DNA of 5,742 nt from Sulfurimonas sp. (GTDB taxonomy: Bacteria > Campylobacterota > Campylobacteria > Campylobacterales > Sulfurimonadaceae), in assembly GCA_027083475.1 (NCBI GenBank), contig JALWON010000174.1, forward strand, positions 1 to 5,742, read 5' to 3'. The position numbers were made by a program, and so were the translations under genes. Below the pieces are notes generated by a model. That model was not told where the DNA came from. It saw only the letters and a program-made list of their open reading frames with translations, and ran no database searches. How positions within the stretch are numbered: the stretch's first letter is position 1; each line of letters starts with the position of its first letter. Below are positions 1 through 4,586 of this stretch, one piece after another.

Positions 1-513
1 TCTTTGTTGATGGGACGTTTTTTTGTCCGAAATCAACAACCAGAGTATGTGGGTGCCGCACAAAAGCGCTTTGCTTGGGCAATAGGGCTTGTTTTAGCAC
101 TCCCTATGTTTTATCTTTTAGTTATCCATTGGCAACCAAATCCTCTCAAAGTGTTTATCTGTATTATTTGTCTCTTACTGCTTATCATGGAGTCTGCATT
201 CTCTTTTTGTTTTGGGTGTATGCTGTTTAATCTTTTCAAGAAAGAAAAAGCGACAAATTGCCCAGGAGGTGCTTGTGAGATACAAGTCAAGGATCGGGTG
301 CAAAGGTTTGATACTGTGCAAAAAATTATTGTAAGTTTAGCTTTTATAGGGATCCTGTATGGAGGATACTCTTATTTGTATAAGCTTGATAACAAAACAC
401 ATATAGGGGTTTTAGTAGGGCAAACTTTTATGTCTGCAGCTGAGAAAAAAGCCTTGGAAGAGAAAGAGTATCAAAAAGAGCTTGCAGCATTTGATGAAGA
501 TGATGATTTTTAA
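1..513 (+). CDS. DUF4395 family membrane protein (5' end outside the window)
   Basis: The frame is open from the first base (codon 1 is TCT, Ser), so the gene very probably begins upstream; the TTG at 4 is only the first start-like codon in view. The visible 169 residues contain a stretch typical of DUF4395 proteins (GRFFVRNQQPEYVG, then QKRFAWAIGL). Three hydrophobic segments follow, at about residues 25-41, 49-68 and 107-127, counted from the TTG. Two cysteine pairs stand out: CFGC at 69-72 at the end of the second segment, and CPGGAC at 86-91 just after it. Such pairs could bind metal or form disulfides, but this is inference. The tail is charged and ends in a run of Asp/Glu (FDEDDDF). The family has no established function that I know of. 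The next gene begins 15 bases after the stop, so the two probably share a transcript. Confidence 0.8.
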   Translation, partial: SLLMGRFFVRNQQPEYVGAAQKRFAWAIGLVLALPMFYLLVIHWQPNPLKVFICIICLLLLIMESAFSFCFGCMLFNLFKKEKATNCPGGACEIQVKDRVQRFDTVQKIIVSLAFIGILYGGYSYLYKLDNKTHIGVLVGQTFMSAAEKKALEEKEYQKELAAFDEDDDF

Positions 514-528
514 AAGGAAGAGACATAA

Positions 529-1131
529 ATGACTTTACACTATGTAGGCCCTAAACCTATTATCTCTCATACAGGGATAGAATTTGATACAAATAAAGAA
601 GACAAGTATGTCTATTTGCCTATAGTCGCACGCCTTTTAAAAGCCCTTGATCATGAATATATAGCAAATAAACGCTATGTTTGTGAGGAGGATGTCGATA
701 TATCTTATGAAAATATGATGCTTGTTTTAGAAAAATACTGCCCTGATTTAGAAGCCTTACTTGATAAAACAAATCATAATATTGAAGAGGAGATAGAGCA
801 TAACTTGCATAGAGCAAATGAAAACAAGCAACTCAATAGTGTTGAAAAAGAGGTGCTTATAAAAAATATTGAACTCATGCACAACTATATGCTCCAGCGT
901 TCTGTCAATAAGAGTGTGTACTATTGTGCTATGCGGGCTTTAGCAGATATTGTCAAAAAAGATCATATAGAGTATATTACCACTCCCTTTTTCCAAAAAT
1001 ATATGCATGTACTGCACTCTTTACAAGGCACACTTTTAGCAGAAAAAGTTCCAATAGATACTGCTTTGGATGTTTTTGAAAAAGAGAAAAAACTCTTTAT
1101 TACATTGAAAGTTGTCAATATTTTGCTATAA
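529..1131 (+). CDS. Conserved-looking hypothetical protein, soluble, mostly helical
   Basis: This is a 200-residue protein that I cannot assign to a named family. It has no signal peptide and no membrane segment, so it is expected in the cytoplasm. The sequence is Glu/Lys-rich and looks largely alpha-helical from about residue 30 onward. It opens with an ordered-looking segment (HYVGPKPIISHTGIEF, residues 4-19). The block NKSVYYCAMRALADIV (127-142) followed by YITTPFFQKYMHVLHSLQG (149-167) looks like a folded, conserved core. The ATG at 529 is supported by an AAGGAAG ribosome site at 514-520, eight bases upstream. It lies 15 bases behind the DUF4395 gene and is probably cotranscribed with it. 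Its last codons overlap a strong promoter whose -10 box contains the stop codon. My impression of related proteins in other Campylobacterota is from memory only. Confidence 0.75.
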   Translation: MTLHYVGPKPIISHTGIEFDTNKEDKYVYLPIVARLLKALDHEYIANKRYVCEEDVDISYENMMLVLEKYCPDLEALLDKTNHNIEEEIEHNLHRANENKQLNSVEKEVLIKNIELMHNYMLQRSVNKSVYYCAMRALADIVKKDHIEYITTPFFQKYMHVLHSLQGTLLAEKVPIDTALDVFEKEKKLFITLKVVNILL

Positions 1132-1132
1132 T
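1105..1132 (+). promoter_or_regulatory. Sigma-70 promoter with extended -10, inside the end of the upstream gene
   Basis: A TTGAAA box at 1105-1110 is followed after 16 bases by a perfect TATAAT at 1127-1132. The -10 is preceded by TG-N (1124-1126), the extended -10 signature. The expected start of transcription, about 7 bases downstream, is near 1139. This is within two or three bases of the left edge of the inverted-repeat element at 1137. The promoter would thus make an RNA that begins with the outer stem and, with no terminator visible, continues into the transporter operon. It is a prediction from sequence only; AT-rich Campylobacterota DNA produces chance TATAAT boxes, but the -35 and TG match makes this one better than average. 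Confidence 0.6.
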
Positions 1133-1167
1133 CGATTAGACTTCTTTCATAACCTAGATATACCTCA

Positions 1168-1234
1168 GAGGATTAAAAAGAGGGAAAATAGTGCAAAATA
1201 TTTTTTTGTGCTAGGTTACCTCTTTTTAATCCTC
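1168..1234 (+). repeat. Arm 2 hairpin of the element
   Basis: A perfect 16-bp stem (1168-1183 with 1219-1234) is capped, after a 5-by-5 internal loop, by a second 10-bp stem (1189-1198 with 1204-1213) with a five-base loop at 1199-1203. Two of the ten upper pairs (1192/1210 and 1193/1209) are G-U wobbles if the plus strand is the RNA, and mismatches on the minus strand. No uridine tract follows the stem (the next bases are CCGTAGG), so it is not an intrinsic terminator for the upstream gene. Confidence 0.8.
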
Positions 1235-1241
1235 CCGTAGG

Positions 1242-1340
1242 GCACTTTATAGAGAGCTTTACTCTTCGTTAGATAACCTTTACCATAGCTACGGCTATGC
1301 TAAAGAACATCTGCCTTGATTAAAACTCTCTATAAAGTGC
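1242..1340 (+). repeat. Arm 3 of the element, with a UNCG-type tetraloop hairpin at its tip
   Basis: The perfect 15-bp base stem (1242-1256 with 1326-1340) continues past one mismatch with four more pairs (1258-1261 with 1321-1324). After an internal loop, 1271-1274 pairs with 1309-1312. The tip hairpin pairs 1278-1289 with 1294-1305, with a single C/C mismatch (1283/1300). It closes on c(UACG)g at 1289-1294. UACG closed by C-G is a member of the exceptionally stable UNCG tetraloop class, known from structured RNAs. On the minus strand the loop would read CGUA, which is not in that class. Confidence 0.8.
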
Positions 1341-1372
1341 TGAGGCATATCTAGGTTATGAAAGAAATCTAT

Positions 1373-1378
1373 TATAAT
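1373..1378 (+). promoter_or_regulatory. Possible second -10 box for the transporter operon
   Basis: A TATAAT lies one base beyond the right edge of the element, 20 bases before the transporter ATG. No good -35 box is visible 16-18 bases upstream; the sequence there is the right outer arm (around 1350-1356). If used, transcription would begin near 1385 and skip the structured element. The surroundings are very AT-rich, so chance occurrence is likely. Confidence 0.3.
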
Positions 1379-1398
1379 AAAAAAAGTAAGGAATTTGA

Positions 1399-3804
1399 AT
1401 GTATCATGCAAATGTAGAGAAAAAACTTGAGGGATTTGGTGCATTTATATATGAACACCCTAAAAAAATTATTCTGTTTATTGTGCTTTTGATGTTTTTA
1501 CCAATCTCTCAGCTCCATTCTCTCAAAATGGATACTTCTAACGAGGGCTTTTTACATGAATCTTCACCTATTTTAAAAGATTATTACAAATTTAAAAATC
1601 AATTTGGACAAGATGAACGGGCGATAATTTCTATTACAAGCAATAAGATATTTACAAAAGAGTTTTTAGAAAAACTCAAAAAAATGCAAGATGATATAGA
1701 AGCTAATGTTCCTTATATTGACGATATTACGAGTCTTATTAATGTGCGCAATACGCATGGCGAGAAAGATACACTTTTAGTAGATGATTTAGTAGAAACC
1801 ATACCAAATGATGCAGCAGGATTTGCGAAGCTCAAAAAAACTGCCTTAGATTCAAAACTTTATAAAAATTTATTGATTGATGAAAAAGGAAACATTACAA
1901 CCATTGTTATAGAAACAGTTGCTGTGGTAGGACAAGAGAGTAGTGATGAAGAGAGCTTAGATGGTTTTGAAGATGACTCTTTAGATGAAGGTGTACAAAA
2001 AGAGAAACCTGTGGTATACCTCAGTGATGCACAAAATAGTGAGTTTGTAGAGGCACTACGAAAAACAGTAGCAAAGTATGAGAGTCCTGATTTTCAACTC
2101 CATATTGCAGGTTCAACTGTTGTGGTAGATGCCTTGAAACAATCTATGAAGCATGACATGGAAAAGTTTATGAAGATAACTTTTTTGATTATTATTATCT
2201 TTTTGTTTTTAATGTTTCGTCGTATTAGTGCGGTTATTTACCCTGTCATCGTTGTTGCATTTTCGCTTATAGCAACTTTAGGTTTGATGGCATATTTTGG
2301 AGTTGCGTTTAAGTTGCCAACACAGATACTCCCTTCGCTTTTACTTGCGGTAAGTGTTGGTGCAACGGTACATATGCTCTCTATATTTTTTGATGAGTAT
2401 AATGCAAGTGGCGATAAAAAAGAGGCGATACAACACACCTTAGGACACTCAGGTTTAGCTATTATGATGACAAGTGTGACAACAGCTGTTGGGATTGGCT
2501 CTTTTGCTGGGTCAGGGGTGGCTCCAATCTCAGATATGGGAACATTTGCTTCCCTTGGTGTTGTGATTTCTCTTCTTTTGACACTCACACTTTTACCTGC
2601 ACTTTTGGTAGTTACAAAGATAAATCCAAGAGCATCTGATACACATTCACACAATAAATTTGATGAATTTATGCACAAGTTTGCTGCATTTCCAATCAAG
2701 TATTATAAACCTATCATAGGGGTAAGTATTCTTTTGATTGCACTTTCTTTGTATTTTGGGGCAAAAATTGAACTTTCACATAACCCTTTAAAATGGTTTC
2801 CAATAACAGATGAAAATCGAGTAGCCACAGAACTTCTTGATACAAAGCTCAAAGGGACGGTAACGGTTGAAGTAGTGATAGATACCCACGAAGAGAATGG
2901 TTGGTACCAACCTGAGCGATTACATAAGCTTGATAGTGTCACAGAAAAATTAGCACATTATGAACATGGGGAGTATAAGGTGGGCAAAGTGATGAGTATT
3001 ATAGATGTACTCAAAGAGACCAATCGTGCCTTGCATGCAAATAAACAGAGTGCCTATGTAGTTCCCAATGATTATGCTTTAATCGCACAAGAGATGCTTC
3101 TTTTTGAAAATAGCGGGAGTGATGATTTGGAAGATTTGGTTGATAGTCAGTTCTCTAAGGCAAGAGTGACGATTAAATTGCCTTGGTTGGATGCGATTAA
3201 GTCTGAACCTGTGATAAAACATATTGGTGATGTTTTTAGAACTGCGTTTCCAAACGCAAGTGTGATGGAGACAGGAGTTGTGGTTTTACTCAACGAAACA
3301 CTTGGAGAGTCTGTGAAGTCATCGGTGAGAAGTTATCTCATTGCCTATAGTGCGATTGCTGTTTTAATGATTTTTATCTTAGGGGGTGTGCGTTTAGGTC
3401 TGCTCTCTATGATTCCAAATCTTGCCCCTATTATCGTTGGTTTGTTGATTATGTATTTTATGGGAATTCCTTTAGATATGTTTACACTTCTCATCGGTTC
3501 TATAGCAATTGGTCTCGCAGTAGATGACACAATACACTTTTTACACAATTTTAGAAGGTACTATAAAGAGAGTGGGGATGAAAAAGAGGCGATACGCAGG
3601 ACATTTTTAACCACAGGTAAGGCAATGGTGATTACCTCAATCGTCCTTGCTTTGGGATTTTTTAGTTATACACAAGGCTATATGTACTCAACATTTAACT
3701 TTGGATTTTTGACAGGTTCGGTTATACTCATAGCTCTGTTGGCTGATTTACTTTTAGTACCAGCGATTATGATGGTAGTAGCAAAAAGAGGATGGATACA
3801 ATGA
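1399..3804 (+). CDS. RND superfamily transporter, MMPL type (inner membrane)
   Basis: This 801-residue protein has the classic duplicated RND layout and should be a proton-driven exporter of hydrophobic molecules in the inner membrane. Each half has one membrane segment, a large periplasmic domain, then five more segments. Half one: segment 1 at about 23-39, periplasmic 40-255, segments 2-6 at about 257-406. Half two: segment 7 at about 437-454, periplasmic 455-645, segments 8-12 to about 794. At about 12 segments it is the size of COG1033-like MMPL exporters, smaller than the roughly 1,000-residue AcrB type. The tenth segment carries GLAVDDTIHF (705-714), the expected acidic proton-relay motif. 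The matching place in the fourth segment reads VSVGATVHML (318-327) with no Asp. An acidic insertion-like stretch (182-197, containing DGFEDDS) lies in the first periplasmic domain. The start is supported by TAAGGA at 1387-1392. The gene overlaps the next by four bases (ATGA). The cargo is unknown. Confidence 0.9.
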   Translation: MYHANVEKKLEGFGAFIYEHPKKIILFIVLLMFLPISQLHSLKMDTSNEGFLHESSPILKDYYKFKNQFGQDERAIISITSNKIFTKEFLEKLKKMQDDIEANVPYIDDITSLINVRNTHGEKDTLLVDDLVETIPNDAAGFAKLKKTALDSKLYKNLLIDEKGNITTIVIETVAVVGQESSDEESLDGFEDDSLDEGVQKEKPVVYLSDAQNSEFVEALRKTVAKYESPDFQLHIAGSTVVVDALKQSMKHDMEKFMKITFLIIIIFLFLMFRRISAVIYPVIVVAFSLIATLGLMAYFGVAFKLPTQILPSLLLAVSVGATVHMLSIFFDEYNASGDKKEAIQHTLGHSGLAIMMTSVTTAVGIGSFAGSGVAPISDMGTFASLGVVISLLLTLTLLPALLVVTKINPRASDTHSHNKFDEFMHKFAAFPIKYYKPIIGVSILLIALSLYFGAKIELSHNPLKWFPITDENRVATELLDTKLKGTVTVEVVIDTHEENGWYQPERLHKLDSVTEKLAHYEHGEYKVGKVMSIIDVLKETNRALHANKQSAYVVPNDYALIAQEMLLFENSGSDDLEDLVDSQFSKARVTIKLPWLDAIKSEPVIKHIGDVFRTAFPNASVMETGVVVLLNETLGESVKSSVRSYLIAYSAIAVLMIFILGGVRLGLLSMIPNLAPIIVGLLIMYFMGIPLDMFTLLIGSIAIGLAVDDTIHFLHNFRRYYKESGDEKEAIRRTFLTTGKAMVITSIVLALGFFSYTQGYMYSTFNFGFLTGSVILIALLADLLLVPAIMMVVAKRGWIQ
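3786..3792 (+). promoter_or_regulatory. Ribosome binding site deciding the start of the LolA-like gene
   Basis: AAGAGGA lies nine bases before the ATG at 3801. The other in-frame ATG, at 3792, overlaps this site and would be left without a usable one. The start at 3801 is therefore preferred. It forms an ATGA stop-start overlap with the transporter gene, consistent with translational coupling. Confidence 0.65.
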
Positions 3805-4586
3805 TAAAAATAGTTCTAATTTTAAGTCTGATATTTTTAGCAAGTCATGCAGATGATGCAAAGGCTAGAAAAATCATGGAAAAAGTGGATGCACGCTATG
3901 ATGGTGACACTATTGTTCAAGATATGATTATGGTGCTTATAGATAAAAATAAGAAAAAAAGAGTGCGTCAGATAAAAAGTTACTCCAAAGATTTTGGTGT
4001 GGATGAGCATAGACTCCTCTTTTTTAAATCTCCAAGCGATGTGAAAAATACAGCATTTTTAACGTATGACTACGATGATAGTACAAAAGATGATGACCAA
4101 TGGCTTTATCTTCCAGCACTCAAAAAAACAAAACGCATCCCAAGCTCAGATAAAAGTTCAAGTTTTATGGGCAGTGATTTTTCTTACTCTGATATGACCG
4201 ATAAAGATTTGGATGATTATGATTTTAAACTCCTCAAAGAGAGTAGTGTCAAGGGTGATAAGGTTTGGGTTATTAGTTCAACTCCAAGAAGTAAAGAGAT
4301 TATTGATGAGACGGGCTATACAAAGGGTATTTTACTCATACGTCAAGACAACTATATGCTTCGTCGTGCAATTTATACGTTAAAAAACAAGGCCAAAAGA
4401 AAGTATCTTGATGTAAGTAAAATGCACGAACAAGAGGGTGTTTGGGTGATTGATGAGATGAAAATGATGAGTAAACGAGGAAAAAAAATGACACATAAAA
4501 CAATTTTGCAGTTTAAAAATATACAGATTAATACTCCCCTAGAAGATGCACTCTTTACAACAAGACGGCTTGAAAAGGGGCTTTAA
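3801..4586 (+). CDS. Periplasmic LolA-like protein (outer membrane lipoprotein-sorting protein family)
   Basis: This 261-residue protein probably carries a lipid or other hydrophobic cargo across the periplasm. Residues 1-17 form a signal peptide with likely cleavage after SHA, leaving a mature protein that starts with DDAKARKIM. The central block is diagnostic of the LolA-like family (Pfam LolA_like, PF17131, COG2834): RLLFFKSPSDVKNTAFL (71-87), WLYLPALKKTKRI (101-113), then SSSFMGSDFSYSDM (119-132). This family has the LolA/LolB fold, an open beta-barrel with a hydrophobic groove. It is not the housekeeping LolA, since its partner is an RND pump rather than LolCDE. The C-terminal third is strongly basic (for example around 195-203 and 221-233), unlike the acidic motifs of its neighbours. 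It overlaps the transporter gene by four bases and abuts the barrel gene. A longer start at 3792 would add only three residues. Confidence 0.87.
   Translation: MIKIVLILSLIFLASHADDAKARKIMEKVDARYDGDTIVQDMIMVLIDKNKKKRVRQIKSYSKDFGVDEHRLLFFKSPSDVKNTAFLTYDYDDSTKDDDQWLYLPALKKTKRIPSSDKSSSFMGSDFSYSDMTDKDLDDYDFKLLKESSVKGDKVWVISSTPRSKEIIDETGYTKGILLIRQDNYMLRRAIYTLKNKAKRKYLDVSKMHEQEGVWVIDEMKMMSKRGKKMTHKTILQFKNIQINTPLEDALFTTRRLEKGL
4573..4580 (+). promoter_or_regulatory. Ribosome binding site for the TTG-started barrel gene
   Basis: A purine run AAAAGGGG ends six bases before the TTG at 4587 and nine before the TTG at 4590. It lies inside the last codons of the LolA-like gene. There is no ATG or GTG start near it in the barrel frame ahead of the signal peptide, so a TTG start is the only sensible reading. 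Confidence 0.55.

Larger units (their letters stand above)
1137..1371 (+). repeat. Nested inverted-repeat element (three-way junction): structured RNA leader/ncRNA or MITE-like insertion
   Basis: The outer arms 1137-1167 and 1341-1371 pair over 31 bases with two mismatches (1141/1367 and 1162/1346). Directly inside, with no unpaired base, stem 2 pairs 1168-1183 with 1219-1234 (16 of 16). After a seven-base linker (1235-1241), stem 3 pairs 1242-1256 with 1326-1340 (15 of 15), and its last base abuts the right outer arm. The result is a compact three-way junction whose only unpaired junction bases are the linker. Both inner arms carry further hairpins. No reading frame of useful length is present. 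The strand is given as plus because of the promoter at its left edge, the tetraloop, and two wobble pairs that favour plus-strand RNA in the arm 2 hairpin. The two outer mismatches are A/C on plus but would be G/U on a minus-strand RNA, so the strand is not settled. It matches no riboswitch or RNA family I recognise. A MITE is the main alternative. Confidence 0.85.

Noticed and set aside
620..817. Minus-strand open frame of 65 codons inside the hypothetical gene
   Set aside because: It is fully contained in a better-supported plus-strand gene and has no ribosome site or recognisable product.
1168..1234. Arm 2 hairpin as an intrinsic terminator for the upstream operon
   Set aside because: No uridine run follows the stem; the T-rich stretch is inside the stem and loop.
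1268..1312. Integron attC-like site in the element (GTTAGAT at 1268-1274 fits GTTRRRY)
   Set aside because: The required partner box RYYYAAC is absent from the opposite arm, and no cassette genes or integrase are seen.
1297..1323. Eight-codon open frame (MLKNICLD) in arm 3 as a leader peptide
   Set aside because: No ribosome site precedes the ATG, which lies within the paired tip hairpin; a frame this short is expected by chance.
1132..1398. CRISPR array or tRNA in the intergenic region
   Set aside because: There are no regularly spaced direct repeats, and the three-way fold lacks the tRNA arm sizes and the conserved TTC and CCA features.
2238..2942. Two minus-strand open frames (153 and 79 codons) inside the transporter gene
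   Set aside because: They lie wholly within a well-supported RND gene on the plus strand and have composition typical of antisense shadows, with no family resemblance.
3345..3548. Minus-strand open frame of 67 codons inside the transporter gene
   Set aside because: It is antisense to the conserved tenth membrane segment and its VDD motif; a shadow frame.
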